A stretch of 33,279 nt of DNA from the NCBI RefSeq assembly GCF_036543075.1, contig NZ_JAZHPF010000030.1, positions 1-33,279 of the forward strand, read 5' to 3'. The position numbers and the translations under genes were made by a program. Each line of letters starts with the position of its first letter. Position 1 is the first letter of the stretch. Below are positions 10,962 through 24,198 of the stretch, one piece after another. The notes beneath the pieces are model-generated. The model was not told the origin of the DNA, searched no databases, and saw only the letters and a program-made list of their open reading frames with translations. Origin of the DNA: Deinococcus sp. YIM 134068. Lineage in GTDB: Bacteria > Deinococcota > Deinococci > Deinococcales > Deinococcaceae.

Positions 10962-11558
10962 ATGAAACACCTTTTGTTTCCGACGGTGGCCCAGGCCGAC
11001 GCCTTCGTGCAGGACCTCCAGTCGCAGGGCGTTATTCAGCCCGAAATGGGGCAGACCTCCCTCAACCGCCGCGGCGGCATGAGCGGCAGCACGAGCATGG
11101 GAGGCGCGAGCACCGGGGGCACGAGCGGCATGGGCAGTGAGACGGGCACGACGACCACGGTGGTGGAGCAGGGCAACCAGTACGTCGAGGGCGGCACCGC
11201 TGAGGACGCCGGGGACGGCGCGATCAAGGGCACGGGCGTCGGCGCGGCGGTCGGCACCGTAGTGGGCGCAGTGGCGACGGTGGCGACGGGTGGGCTGGCC
11301 GCCGTTCCCGTCATCCTCGGTATGGCGGCGCTCGGCTCGGGCGTCGGCGCTGGCGTGGGCGCGGCGGGCGGCGCGGCGAAGTCCGAGGGTGAGGGCGCGA
11401 TGGGCGGCTACGAGAGCAGCTATGACGTGGACGACGACCAGTACGACCGTCTCCACGGCGGCACGTCCTCCGGTGGTCGCGCCATCGCCGTGGACGACTC
11501 CGTACCACAGGACGTGGTGGAGGCGGCGGCGACGCGGCACGGGGGGCAGTTCGTCTAA
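10962..11558 (+). CDS. Glycine-zipper protein with split N- and C-terminal segments
   Basis: This 198-residue protein has three parts. Residues 1-25 (MKHLLFPTVAQADAFVQDLQ...) look like a strand-helix unit. Residues 35-75 are Gly/Ser/Thr-rich and probably disordered. Residues 85-145 form a small-residue, Gly- and Ala-rich hydrophobic stretch with GxxxG spacing, typical of glycine-zipper membrane segments. The C-terminal segment (AIAVDDSVPQDVVEAAATRHGGQFV) resembles a second strand-helix. The arrangement recalls stress proteins in which a small alpha/beta domain is interrupted by a membrane zipper, but I cannot name the family. There is no strong SD site; CAGACT ends 6 nt before the ATG. A strong terminator follows. 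Confidence 0.8.
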   Translation: MKHLLFPTVAQADAFVQDLQSQGVIQPEMGQTSLNRRGGMSGSTSMGGASTGGTSGMGSETGTTTTVVEQGNQYVEGGTAEDAGDGAIKGTGVGAAVGTVVGAVATVATGGLAAVPVILGMAALGSGVGAGVGAAGGAAKSEGEGAMGGYESSYDVDDDQYDRLHGGTSSGGRAIAVDDSVPQDVVEAAATRHGGQFV

Positions 11559-11559
11559 A

Positions 11560-11591
11560 GGGATGAGGGGTTAGGCGTTAGGGATGAGGGG
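11560..11591. repeat. heptad repeat array (GGGATGA-type)
   Basis: Consecutive 7-nt units GGGATGA, GGGGTTA, GGCGTTA, GGGATGA then GGGG. The 11-mer GGGATGAGGGG occurs at 11560 and 11581, and the second copy also forms the left arm of the terminator. Confidence 0.65.
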
Positions 11592-11623
11592 AGGCGACTT
11601 GGTTTCGCCTCCCTCGTCTTTTT
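11586..11623 (+). terminator. terminator of the glycine-zipper gene
   Basis: GAGGGGAGGCGA (11586-11597) pairs with TCGCCTCCCTC (11605-11615) with one bulge, followed by GTCTTTTT. It faces the plus strand. Confidence 0.85.
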
Positions 11624-11653
11624 GCCTTCCGACTTCCGTCCTCTGCCTTTTCC

Positions 11654-13057
11654 CTAATTCAACATCCGCCCCCCGCCCTGCCCCATCAGCGCCTCGGCCT
11701 TTCTCAGGTGGTCTTGCAGGGTGATGTGCCAGTCGTCGCTCTCGGGCGTGTGCTCCAGCGCCTGCTGGGCGTGGGCGTAGGCGGCGGCGGGGTCCTTGAA
11801 GCCCTGCTGGGCCATCACGTCAGCGGCCATCTGGTGCCCGGTGATCCAGTCGCGGCTGTCGGGGGCGGCCTCGCGCACCACCCGCTCGTAGTGCTCCAGC
11901 GCGTCGTCGAGGTGATAGTAGTCCAGCGCCACGCTGCCCAGCACGAGGCTGGCGGGCACCACCGCCCCCTGCGCCAGCGCCTGCTCGGCGGTCTGCTGCG
12001 CCTCCTGGAGCCGCCCGAGGCGGTAGTCGCACTCGGCGAGGTCGGCCAGTACCTCCGGCTGGTAGGGGTAGTCGGGGTCGGCCAGCACGGCCTCCAAACG
12101 CTCGCGCGCCTCCACCGGGCGGTCGAGGTCGAGCAGGGCGACCCCGAGTTCGTGCAGCGCGTAGTGGCGGTCGGCGTCGGTGGAGACGCTTAGCGCGGCT
12201 TCGAAGTGTTCCAGCGCCCGCTCGTGCTGCCCGAGGTGCGTCAGGACCTGCCCCCACACGAGCGCCACCCCGTAGCTAGGGTCGCCGTGCTCGCGCTCCA
12301 GACGGTCGGCTTCCCGGATGGCCTCCAGCGCCGCCTCCGGCTTGTCGAGGGCAAGGAGGGCCTGCGCGTTGAGGTAGTGCCAGGTGGCGAGGTTCAAGCC
12401 CTCCTCGGGGTCCTGGCCGGTGTAGAGGGGCCGTGCCCCGTCGAGGGCCGCCTGTGCCCCCTCCGTCTGCCCGAGCTGGAGCAGGGTCGCCGCCCCCTCC
12501 TGAAGCATGATCGCGCGGTTGAGACCCCTGGCGTGGTGCGCCGCCTCCGCGTACAGGTGTGCGGCCTCCTCAAGGTGCCCGAGCTGTTCCTCGCCGTCGG
12601 CCTGCCAGCTCCGCAGCCGCCAGCGCAGGTGCGGGGGCAATTCGGTCAGCGGGAGGTGAATGTCCAGCGCCTCCTGCGGGTGCTCGCCGAGCGCGAGCGC
12701 ACCGAGGGCGTGGTAGCGGGCCAGCGGTTCGGCGGCCTCGCGCACCGCCGGGGTGGGAGGCACGGCGTCCGGGCCGCGCGAGCGGGCGTCGAGTTCGGCG
12801 CTCAGGGCGAGGTAGAGGGGGTCGGCCCGCAAGGAGGGGTCAAGAGTCCGGGCCTCGCGCAACGCCGCGCCGACCTCCGCCGTAGCCGCGTCCCCGTACA
12901 GGGCGTGGGTGCTCGCCAGATACAGGGCGATGCGGGCGCGCTCGGGCCGCCGGGCCTCGCTCATGGCGGCCTCCAGCACGTCGAAGGCCGTGTCGTAGTC
13001 ACCCTCCGCGAGCGCCGCGCACGCCTGCCCCCAGGTGGTCGCCACATCGATCATCAC
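11654..13057 (-). CDS. TPR-repeat protein
   Basis: This protein of about 467 residues is almost wholly alpha-helical and made of tetratricopeptide repeats, recognisable as helix pairs such as [51 protein letters not shown] and [15 protein letters not shown]. TPRs bind other proteins; no catalytic domain or signal peptide is visible, so it is a cytoplasmic scaffold of unknown partner. TATCCT (13063-13068, minus strand) lies 5 nt before a GTG at 13057 and 8 nt before the ATG at 13054, so a leaderless or nearly leaderless start is likely and either codon could be used. It diverges from the FtsH-like membrane gene. No terminator was seen for it in the 95-nt gap at its 3' end. Confidence 0.87.
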   Translation of the reverse strand: MMIDVATTWGQACAALAEGDYDTAFDVLEAAMSEARRPERARIALYLASTHALYGDAATAEVGAALREARTLDPSLRADPLYLALSAELDARSRGPDAVPPTPAVREAAEPLARYHALGALALGEHPQEALDIHLPLTELPPHLRWRLRSWQADGEEQLGHLEEAAHLYAEAAHHARGLNRAIMLQEGAATLLQLGQTEGAQAALDGARPLYTGQDPEEGLNLATWHYLNAQALLALDKPEAALEAIREADRLEREHGDPSYGVALVWGQVLTHLGQHERALEHFEAALSVSTDADRHYALHELGVALLDLDRPVEARERLEAVLADPDYPYQPEVLADLAECDYRLGRLQEAQQTAEQALAQGAVVPASLVLGSVALDYYHLDDALEHYERVVREAAPDSRDWITGHQMAADVMAQQGFKDPAAAYAHAQQALEHTPESDDWHITLQDHLRKAEALMGQGGGRMLN

Positions 13058-13062
13058 CCTTC

Positions 13063-13068
13063 AGGATA
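13063..13068 (-). promoter_or_regulatory. -10 box for TPR gene
   Basis: TATCCT on the minus strand, 5 nt before GTG 13057 or 8 nt before ATG 13054. Confidence 0.45.
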
Positions 13069-13150
13069 GCGTGGGGAAGAGGGGGGGTCGGGTTCCGGCT
13101 CCCCCTTTCGGTGGTTGACGTTGATGGAAGGGTAGGGTGTGCTGTGAGGG

Positions 13151-13621
13151 ATGCGCCTGCGCCACCTGTTCCGGGGTCTCCTGCTCGCCCTGCCCATCGC
13201 CGTGTTCGCCCTGTTCGGGGTATGGATGCTGAAGAGCCTGTTCTGGCCCGCTTCCGTGCCCTACGCGGAGTTCGGACGGCTGCTGGAGGCGGGTCGAGTG
13301 GAGCGCGTCGTCGTGCGGGAGGACGTGGCGCGGGTGGTGCTGGAGGAACCCGCGAGCGTCAGCGTCATGGGTTCGTCTACCCCACGCGAATTGAGCGCGT
13401 TCACCGTGCGGCTGCCGAGCAGTCAAGCCACCCCCGACTCCGCGCTGCTCCAGCAACTTCAGGCGCAGGGCGTGGACTTCCGCTTCGAGCCGCCCAGCCA
13501 GTGGCTCGGCATCCTGCTCAACTTCCTGCCCGTCCTTCTGCTGCTGGCAATTCCGGGTCTCTTCCTGCTGGCGGTGCTGCTCGTCCTCACTGTTCGCCGC
13601 CGAGCGCCGGACCCCCGCTGA
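13151..13621 (+). CDS. Free-standing FtsH N-terminal membrane domain (paralogue)
   Basis: This 156-residue protein aligns along its length with residues 1-140 of the FtsH encoded 180 nt downstream. Both have membrane helix 1, the exposed FtsH-extracellular domain with [16 protein letters not shown], then [13 protein letters not shown] leading into membrane helix 2. It stops after helix 2 with a basic tail (RRRAPDPR), and the AAA+ and zinc-protease domains are absent. The two genes share an identical 39-nt stretch (13493-13531 and 14131-14169), so the copy is recent or kept alike by gene conversion. The reading frame is intact, with conserved differences elsewhere, so it is not an obvious pseudogene. 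It might enter FtsH hexamers or act as an FtsH modulator; that is inference. GTGAGGG lies just before the ATG. Confidence 0.88.
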   Translation: MRLRHLFRGLLLALPIAVFALFGVWMLKSLFWPASVPYAEFGRLLEAGRVERVVVREDVARVVLEEPASVSVMGSSTPRELSAFTVRLPSSQATPDSALLQQLQAQGVDFRFEPPSQWLGILLNFLPVLLLLAIPGLFLLAVLLVLTVRRRAPDPR

Positions 13622-13631
13622 GGCTGCCCCT

Positions 13632-13647
13632 CCTGGCGACTGGCGAC
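13632..13647. repeat. heptad repeat (CTGGCGA)
   Basis: Two units of CTGGCGA. The 16-mer CCTGGCGACTGGCGAC recurs exactly at 30329-30344. Confidence 0.65.
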
Positions 13648-13729
13648 TCCAACCCGCCCCCATCACCCCCTCCCCGCCAAACTTTCGGGACGCTAAAGCC
13701 GACGTGTGACGCGGCATACGCCCTCCCAC

Positions 13730-13750
13730 CTTGAGTCTGGTACACTCAAC
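13730..13750. promoter_or_regulatory. HAIR (HspR) operator over ftsH promoter
   Basis: CTTGAGT-N7-ACTCAAC differs from the HspR inverted repeat CTTGAGT-N7-ACTCAAG only in the last base. It encloses the extended -10 TGGTACACT (TACACT at 13741-13746), so a bound repressor would block ftsH transcription until heat or misfolding stress. Confidence 0.8.
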
Positions 13751-13803
13751 TTCAGCGGGGCGGGACTCGCCCCAACGTTTCCCTTTCTCCCGGAGGATCA
13801 CTC

Positions 13804-15663
<1,860 letters not shown>

Positions 15664-15682
15664 GCAGAAGTTCAATCAGGGT

Positions 15683-15716
15683 GGGTCTTCCAGACGGGAG
15701 GCCCGCTCTTTCCTTT
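15683..15716 (+). terminator. ftsH terminator
   Basis: GGGTCTTCC (15683-15691) and GGGAGGCCC (15696-15704) form a 9-bp stem with two G-U pairs and an AGAC loop, followed by GCTCTTTCCTTT. Confidence 0.75.
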
Positions 15717-15733
15717 GGTCCTGTGACCGGCGT

Positions 15734-15739
15734 CATACT
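15734..15739 (+). promoter_or_regulatory. -10 box for leaderless Fe-S protein mRNA
   Basis: CATACT ends 5 nt before the ATG at 15745; no SD site. Confidence 0.45.
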
Positions 15740-15744
15740 GGACC

Positions 15745-16275
15745 ATGACCGCCCCTGCCCCCGACCCCTCCGGCGACGACCTCCTGCGCGGCAAGGCATA
15801 CACGGGTGACGGCGTGACCGTCTACTACGACGCGCCCCGTTGTGTCCACGTCGCCAACTGCGTGCGGAATCTGCCCGAGGTCTTCCGACCCAGGGAACGT
15901 CCGTGGATTCAGCTCTGGAACGAGGCGGACGCCGAGCGGGTGGCGGAGGTGGTGCGGACCTGCCCGACCGGGGCGCTCCACTACGCCCTCGAACACGGCC
16001 TGCCGGAAGCTCCCGAGGTGCCCACTACCATTACGCCCGTCCCCAACGGTCCCCTCGCCATCAGAGGCGACCTCCACATCCAGACCCCGGACGGCGAGGT
16101 GCGGGAGGTCCGGGCTGCCCTCTGCCGCTGCGGGGCGAGCACCACCAAGCCCTTCTGCAACGGTGCCCATGCCAAAATCGGCTGGAAGAGTGAAGGTGAG
16201 ACGGACCCGAAGCAGGGCGGTGACGACCGGCACGGGGAGGGACAGCGGGCGGATGGAGCGGGGAAGGAGGGCTAA
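15745..16275 (+). CDS. YjdI-type Fe-S domain fused to CDGSH domain
   Basis: This 176-residue protein joins two iron-sulfur modules. Residues 22-80 resemble the YjdI-like single-cluster ferredoxin domain, with Cys33 and Cys39 in PRCVHVANC and Cys73 in CPTGAL. Residues 100-150 hold a CDGSH-type motif, CRCGASTTKPFCNGAH: ligands Cys127, Cys129, Cys138 and His142 match the 3Cys-1His set that binds a labile 2Fe-2S cluster. The tail after residue 150 is Gly/Asp/Lys-rich and probably disordered. CDGSH proteins act in redox sensing and iron-sulfur handling; the specific role here is unknown. The -10 CATACT sits 5 nt before the ATG. It converges with a small low-GC ORF. Confidence 0.88.
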   Translation: MTAPAPDPSGDDLLRGKAYTGDGVTVYYDAPRCVHVANCVRNLPEVFRPRERPWIQLWNEADAERVAEVVRTCPTGALHYALEHGLPEAPEVPTTITPVPNGPLAIRGDLHIQTPDGEVREVRAALCRCGASTTKPFCNGAHAKIGWKSEGETDPKQGGDDRHGEGQRADGAGKEG

Positions 16276-16311
16276 CTCCGGCTCGTCGCTCAGCCGAATG
16301 ACAAATCGTTG

Positions 16312-16581
16312 TTACTTCTCAGTGTCCCAAGCAATGCGTTCTCTTTCTTCTGCGCTCAGGAGTTGCTGACGTAATCTTTCCACCTGTGCCGGATCGTTGA
16401 GGAGTTGCCCAAGTCGGTGAACCCAGGCCTCCAGCTTTTTGTTCGGGTACTGGTAATTATAGAAGGAGAACGAGAAGAACAAGTGGGCGTTCCTGGCGGC
16501 GTATTTTTCAGGACCCACCTGCTTCCATTCGGGGAACACAGATTCGGCCCATTCGTCGGGCCTACAAGGCAGTTCTTCCAC
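16312..16581 (-). CDS. hypothetical 89-residue protein, low GC
   Basis: This small protein reads MEELPCRPDEWAESVFPEWK at its start, has an aromatic central stretch (FFSFSFYNYQYPNKK) and a charged helical C terminus (VERLRQQLLSAEERERIAW). I do not recognise a family. The base composition is near half GC, well below the neighbours, suggesting later acquisition. A GTG start at 16581 is preferred because TACGCT (16588-16593, minus strand) ends 6 nt before it, the same leaderless layout seen at many genes here. It converges with the CDGSH gene and diverges from thymidine phosphorylase. The coherent promoter-start pair makes it more likely real than chance. Confidence 0.7.
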   Translation of the reverse strand: MEELPCRPDEWAESVFPEWKQVGPEKYAARNAHLFFSFSFYNYQYPNKKLEAWVHRLGQLLNDPAQVERLRQQLLSAEERERIAWDTEK

Positions 16582-16587
16582 TCCAAA

Positions 16588-16593
16588 AGCGTA
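16588..16593 (-). promoter_or_regulatory. -10 box for leaderless small ORF
   Basis: TACGCT on the minus strand ends 6 nt before the GTG at 16581. Confidence 0.45.
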
Positions 16594-16655
16594 GCTTGAG
16601 CAGGCTTACGTGAACCGCACTCCTTGAGGCTTCCGCCCGAATCCGCCGCCACCGC

Positions 16656-16661
16656 TAGACT
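16656..16661 (+). promoter_or_regulatory. -10 box for leaderless deoA mRNA
   Basis: TAGACT ends 5 nt before the ATG at 16667; no SD site. Confidence 0.55.
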
Positions 16662-16666
16662 GGCCC

Positions 16667-17974
16667 ATGACCCTCTCCCTCCCCATCCCCGACCTCATCC
16701 GCAAGAAGCGCGACGGCGGCGAGCACTCCCGCGCCGAACTCGACCACCTCATCCTCGGGTACACACGCGGCGAGGTGCCCGACTACCAGGTGGCCGCGTG
16801 GCTGATGGCCGTGTACCTGCGCGGCATGACGGCCCAGGAGACGGCGGACCTGACGCTCGTGATGGCGGGGTCCGGCGAGGAGATGGACCTCGGCGACCTG
16901 CCACGCACCGTGGACAAGCACTCGACGGGCGGCGTGGGCGACAAGACGAGCCTGATCCTCGCGCCCATGCTCGCGGCCCTGGGCCTGACAGTCGCCAAGC
17001 TCAGCGGGCGCGGGCTGGCGCACACGGGCGGCACCATCGACAAGCTGGAGAGCTTCCCCGGCTGGAGTCCCGAACTTCCCGAGGACCACTTCATCATTCA
17101 GGCGCGGGAAGTCGGGCTGGCACTTGTGGGCCAGTCACGGGACCTCGCCCCCGCCGACGGCAAGCTCTACGCCCTGCGCGACGTAACCGCCACCGTGGAC
17201 TGCCTGCCGCTGATCGCCTCCTCCATCATGAGCAAGAAGCTGGCGTCGGGGGCGCATACGGTCATCCTCGACGTGAAGGTGGGCGCGGGTGCCTTCATGC
17301 GGACGGTGGAGGACGGTCGGGCGCTCGCGCGGGCGATGGTGGACATCGGGACGCGGGCGGGGCGACAGGTGCGCGCCGTTCTCACCGACATGGACGCGCC
17401 GCTGGGACGGATGGCGGGCAATAGCCTGGAGGTCCTGGAAGCCCTGGACACCCTGCGCGGCGAGGGGCCAGAGGACCTGACCGAGCTGTGTGTGGCCCTC
17501 GCGGTGGAGGCGCTGGCGGCCCACGGGGAGGAGGAGGCGACGGCGGAGACCCGTGCCCGCACGACCTTGCGCGACGGCTCGGCCCTGGCGAAGTTCCGCG
17601 CCTTCATCGCGGCGCAGGGGGGGGACGCGGCGATGGTGGATGATCCCACCCGGCTCGACGTGACCCCCGGTCGCGCAGACGTAATGGCCCCCTCCTCCGG
17701 CTTTGTAGCGGGCGTGGACGCGCTTGCGGTCGGTCGGGCGGTTCTCGCGCTGGGCGGCGGGCGCGAGCGCAAGGGCGAGGCCATCGACCACGGGGTCGGC
17801 GTGGAGCTGTTGAAGAAACCCGGTGAGGCGGTGACGGCGGGTGAGCCGGTGCTGCGGTTCTATCACCGGGACGGACGCGGGTTGGAGGCGGCGCGGGCTT
17901 TGCTGGAGGCGGGATTGAGCGTGTCCGACGTGGCCCCTGCGCCCCAGCCGCTCATCCTCGACCGGGTGAACTGA
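16667..17974 (+). CDS. deoA: Thymidine / pyrimidine-nucleoside phosphorylase
   Basis: This enzyme splits thymidine, deoxyuridine or uridine with phosphate into base and (deoxy)ribose-1-phosphate for salvage. The 435-residue protein carries the family signature [16 protein letters not shown] (about residues 113-128) and the phosphate-binding [12 protein letters not shown] (84-95). The N-terminal helical domain, central glycosyltransferase-type domain and C-terminal domain ([22 protein letters not shown]) are all present and the length is usual. Whether it prefers thymidine (DeoA) or all pyrimidine nucleosides (Pdp) cannot be decided from sequence. TAGACT 5 nt before the ATG suggests leaderless translation. 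It is followed 72 nt later by the LapA-like gene, which has its own -10 box. Confidence 0.94.
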   Translation: MTLSLPIPDLIRKKRDGGEHSRAELDHLILGYTRGEVPDYQVAAWLMAVYLRGMTAQETADLTLVMAGSGEEMDLGDLPRTVDKHSTGGVGDKTSLILAPMLAALGLTVAKLSGRGLAHTGGTIDKLESFPGWSPELPEDHFIIQAREVGLALVGQSRDLAPADGKLYALRDVTATVDCLPLIASSIMSKKLASGAHTVILDVKVGAGAFMRTVEDGRALARAMVDIGTRAGRQVRAVLTDMDAPLGRMAGNSLEVLEALDTLRGEGPEDLTELCVALAVEALAAHGEEEATAETRARTTLRDGSALAKFRAFIAAQGGDAAMVDDPTRLDVTPGRADVMAPSSGFVAGVDALAVGRAVLALGGGRERKGEAIDHGVGVELLKKPGEAVTAGEPVLRFYHRDGRGLEAARALLEAGLSVSDVAPAPQPLILDRVN

Positions 17975-18034
17975 GGCGACCTTCGTAAACGTTGGGACAA
18001 TCCACGCCCGCGCTTGGGGACCTGGATGGAGTGT

Positions 18035-18040
18035 TACCCT
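18035..18040 (+). promoter_or_regulatory. extended -10 box for leaderless LapA-like mRNA
   Basis: TGTTACCCT: the hexamer TACCCT ends 6 nt before the ATG at 18047 and carries the TGn extension. Confidence 0.55.
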
Positions 18041-18046
18041 CACCCC

Positions 18047-18511
<465 letters not shown>

Positions 18512-18517
18512 GGTTGC

Positions 18518-18546
18518 CTCCCCGTCTCCTGCGGCGGGGCTTTTCT
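18518..18546 (+). terminator. terminator after LapA-like gene
   Basis: CCCCG (18520-18524) and CGGGG (18535-18539) form a stem followed by CTTTTCTC. Confidence 0.7.
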
Positions 18547-18606
18547 CGTGTCGTCCCGGTGACGGTCGGGCTTGCACCCGGTTCATTGTGGTGGGGCGCG
18601 CACCTC

Positions 18607-18612
18607 TAGAAT
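18607..18612 (+). promoter_or_regulatory. accDA -10 box
   Basis: TAGAAT matches 5 of 6 consensus bases; a leader of about 32 nt with AAGGAG would follow. The -35 is poor. Confidence 0.5.
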
Positions 18613-18650
18613 GCCCTGGAGAGGCAGTTTCCCACCGAAGGAGAACAAGC

Positions 18651-19501
<851 letters not shown>

Positions 19502-19505
<4 letters not shown>

Positions 19506-20458
19506 CCAGGGTCACCGGTCCGGCAGAGGCCATCCGCGAACTTGAGGCCCGCGTTCATGATCTGGAGGCGACCGCCCGCCGCACCGGGCAGAACCTCGAC
19601 GCGGCCCTCACCCCGCTGCGCGCCGAGGTCGAGCGCCTGCGTGTTGCCGCCGCCGCCCCGATCTCCCGCTGGGAACGGGTGGGCCTCGCGCGCGCACCGG
19701 GCCGCCCGACGGCGCTGGACTACGCCGAGCGGCTGTGTACCGACTTCACCGAACTCCACGGAGACCGCGCCTTCGGGGACGACCTCGCCCTGGTCGGCGG
19801 CCCGGCGCGGTGGGAGGGGCGGCCCGTCATGCTCCTGATGCAGCAGAAGGGGCGCGACACGAAGGGCAAGATCAAGCGCCGCTTCGGCATGAGCAACCCC
19901 GAGGGCTACCGCAAGGCGATGCGGCTGATGGACCTCGCCGACCGCTTCGGGCTGCCGGTGGTGTCGCTGATCGACACGCCCGGTGCCTACCCCGGCATCG
20001 AGGCCGAGGAGCGCGGGCAGGCGTGGGCCATCGCGGAGAGCATTCAGCGAATGGTGCGGCTGCGCGTGCCCGCCGTCTGCGCCGTCATCGGCGAGGGCGG
20101 CAGCGGCGGGGCGCTGGCCGTAGGCGTGGGCAACCGGGTGCTCATTCAGGAGAACGCCTGGTACAGCGTCATCAGCCCGGAGTCGTGTGCCGCGATCCTG
20201 TGGCGGGACGCCGCGCAGGCCCCGAAAGCCGCAGAGGCCCTGAAGCTGACGGCCCCCGACCTCCTCGGCCTCGGCATCGTGGAGGAGATCGTTCCCGAGC
20301 CGCCCGGCGGTGCCCACCTCGACCCGGACGCCGCCGCGCGTTCGCTGGGTGAGGCCGTGGCACGACACCTCGACGAGTTGAGCGGGCTGAACCCGGAGGA
20401 ACTCAAGGCGCAGCGGGCCGACCGCTTCCGGGCGCTGGGGGCGTTCACGGAGGGGTGA
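19502..20458 (+). CDS. accA: Acetyl-CoA carboxylase carboxyltransferase alpha subunit
   Basis: AccA is the partner of AccD in the carboxyltransferase. The 318-residue protein has the N-terminal helical part (about residues 5-50), then [11 protein letters not shown], the [17 protein letters not shown] block, [17 protein letters not shown] and the glycine-rich [17 protein letters not shown] that builds the carboxybiotin/CoA site, followed by [16 protein letters not shown]. Length is normal. It starts at GTG, overlapping the accD stop by 4 nt. A very strong 13-bp hairpin lies 33 nt after the stop, before the transporter gene. Identification is firm. Confidence 0.97.
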
Positions 20459-20490
20459 GCGGGTGCGGCGGGAAGGGGCATGTGCCCGTC

Positions 20491-20533
20491 CCCGGCGGGG
20501 GAGGATGGGGAGAGGGTCGGCTCCCCCGCCGGG
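20491..20533 (+). terminator. 13-bp perfect inverted repeat after accA
   Basis: CCCGGCGGGGGAG (20491-20503) and CTCCCCCGCCGGG (20521-20533) are exact complements around a 17-nt loop. There is no T run, so it may be a factor-dependent or bidirectional terminator, or a leader structure for the transporter gene. Confidence 0.55.
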
Positions 20534-20611
20534 CGGCTCACGCCCCCATTCCCCTGTGGACACCGCCGCTTCCGGGCGGAGGGTGTGGGCTGACCCAGGA
20601 GGCTGGGAGTC

Positions 20612-22216
20612 ATGCTGAATCTGCTCGTCGACAACGCCGTGCTCACGCTGTTCGTGGTGCTGCTGCTGGGGCTGGGGCTGGGCAGCCTGCGCCTCTTCGG
20701 CTTCAGCCTGGGCGCGGCGGGGGTGCTGTTCGCGGGGCTACTCGTGAACGCCCTGGACCCGCGCGTCCGGCTCGACCCGGTGGTGTACGAGCTGGGCCTC
20801 GCCCTGTTCGTGTACGCCATCGCGCTTGCGGGCGGGGGGCATTTCTGGCGGTCGCTCAACCGTCAGGGGTTGGTGCAGAACCTGCTCGTGCTGGGGGCAC
20901 TCGCGCTCGGGGCGGGCCTCACGCTGCTCGCCGGGCGGCTGCTGGGGCTGGACCCGGCCCTCACGGCGGGCCTCTACACCGGGGCCTTCACGAGCACGCC
21001 CGCGCTCGCCAGCGTGATTGAGGCCGTCTCGGAGCAGCCCGGCCTGGGCGACCCGGTGGTGACCTACTCCATCGCCTACCCGATGGGCGTGATCGGGGTG
21101 ATGCTGGCGACCTTCTTCCTCGGGCGGCGCTTCCGGCCCGACTACGCGGCGGAGGCCCGGTCGCTGAACTTCTCGGCGGACGAACTCGTCACCCGGCCCC
21201 TGCGGGTGCGCGAGGATACCGGGCTGACGGCGGAGGAACTCCAGCGCCGCCACGGCGGGCGGGTGGTGTTCGGGCGGGTGGCGCACGAGGGGCGGCTGGA
21301 GATCGTGGACGCCCGCTCGGTCCTGCGTCCTGGGGACCTCGTTTCGGTCACGGGTGCCCCGGACGACGTGGGGGCCGTGATCGCCCACCTCGGCGAGGAG
21401 GGGCCGGAGTCCCTGACGACCGACCGCAGCGTGCTCGATTTCCGGCGCATCTTCGTCTCGAATCCGCGTGTGGTGGGGCACCGCCTCGCCGACCTGCGGC
21501 TGCCGGAGCGGTTCGGGGCCACGGTGACGCGGGTGCGGCGGGGCGACCGCGACATCGTGCCGGGCGGCGACACGATGCTCGAACTCGGCGACCGGGTGCG
21601 GGTGCTCAGCGCGCGTGCCCGCCTCGACGAGGTGAGCCGCTACTTCGGCGACTCGTACCGCCGCCTCTCCGAGATCAACCTGCTCACCTTCAGCCTGGGG
21701 CTGGTCCTGGGCCTGCTGCTGGGCACCCTGCCGCTGCCGTTGCCGGGCGGCACCACCTTCCGCCTGGGGGTGGCGGGCGGGCCGCTTCTCGTCGGGCTGC
21801 TGCTGGGTGCCCTGGGACGCACGGGCCGCGTGGTGTGGACCATCCCCTACAGCGCCAACCTCACCCTGCGGCAGCTCGGGCTGGCGATCTTCCTCGCGGG
21901 GGTCGGCCTGCGGAGCGGAAGCCGTTTCGCCGCCCAGCTCGGCAGCCCGCAGGGCCTGTCCCTCTTGCTCGCCGGAACGCTCGTCACCGCCGCCGTCGTC
22001 ACGCTGCTGCTGTGGGTGGGCCACCGCCTGCTGAAGCTCCCCTACAGCCTGATGACCGGGCTGGGTGCCGGGATGAACACCCACCCGGCCATCCTGAGCT
22101 ACGCGACCGAGCGCACGGGAAACGAGGTCCCCGAGGTCAGTTACGCCACGGTCTACCCGGTCGCGCTCCTGGGCAAGATTCTCCTCGCCCAGGCCATCCT
22201 GCTCCTCGCGGGCTGA
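20612..22216 (+). CDS. AspT/YidE-type transporter with two TrkA_C domains
   Basis: This 534-residue membrane protein belongs to the aspartate:alanine exchanger (AAE) family. Two membrane halves, about residues 1-170 and 350-534, flank a cytosolic region with two TrkA_C (RCK_C)-like domains (about 195-345; LRPGDLVSVTGAPDDVGAVI and LELGDRVRVLSARARLDEVS). Each half keeps the family's Thr/Pro hinge: GAFTSTPALASVIE and GAGMNTHPAILSYATE. Characterised AspT exchanges aspartate for alanine to make proton-motive force, but most relatives have no known substrate. AGGAGG 9 nt before the ATG sets the start. It lies 153 nt after accA, separated by a strong hairpin, and converges with fruA. Confidence 0.88.
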   Translation: MLNLLVDNAVLTLFVVLLLGLGLGSLRLFGFSLGAAGVLFAGLLVNALDPRVRLDPVVYELGLALFVYAIALAGGGHFWRSLNRQGLVQNLLVLGALALGAGLTLLAGRLLGLDPALTAGLYTGAFTSTPALASVIEAVSEQPGLGDPVVTYSIAYPMGVIGVMLATFFLGRRFRPDYAAEARSLNFSADELVTRPLRVREDTGLTAEELQRRHGGRVVFGRVAHEGRLEIVDARSVLRPGDLVSVTGAPDDVGAVIAHLGEEGPESLTTDRSVLDFRRIFVSNPRVVGHRLADLRLPERFGATVTRVRRGDRDIVPGGDTMLELGDRVRVLSARARLDEVSRYFGDSYRRLSEINLLTFSLGLVLGLLLGTLPLPLPGGTTFRLGVAGGPLLVGLLLGALGRTGRVVWTIPYSANLTLRQLGLAIFLAGVGLRSGSRFAAQLGSPQGLSLLLAGTLVTAAVVTLLLWVGHRLLKLPYSLMTGLGAGMNTHPAILSYATERTGNEVPEVSYATVYPVALLGKILLAQAILLLAG

Positions 22217-22267
22217 GCCACCCCGGAGCCAGCCGCACGTCGGCCCACCCAATCCGGCCACCGCCCC

Positions 22268-22290
22268 AAAAGCAGGAGGGCGACCCCTCC
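22268..22290 (-). terminator. fru operon terminator
   Basis: GGAGGG-GTCG-CCCTCC on the minus strand is a 6-bp stem with a 4-nt loop, followed by TGCTTTT. It ends the fruBKA transcript. Confidence 0.65.
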
Positions 22291-22323
22291 ACGAGGCCGC
22301 CCCACTTTTCCCCGAAGTTTCGC

Positions 22324-24198
<1,875 letters not shown>

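Noticed and set aside
13115..13120. TTGACG as a -35 for the FtsH-like membrane gene
   Set aside because: At 17 nt downstream there is only TGTGCT, and the better TAGGGT is 12 nt away, so no proper promoter can be built.
13151..13621. Truncated FtsH copy as a pseudogene
   Set aside because: The frame ends cleanly after the second helix with a basic tail, and differences from FtsH are mostly conservative, unlike a decaying remnant.
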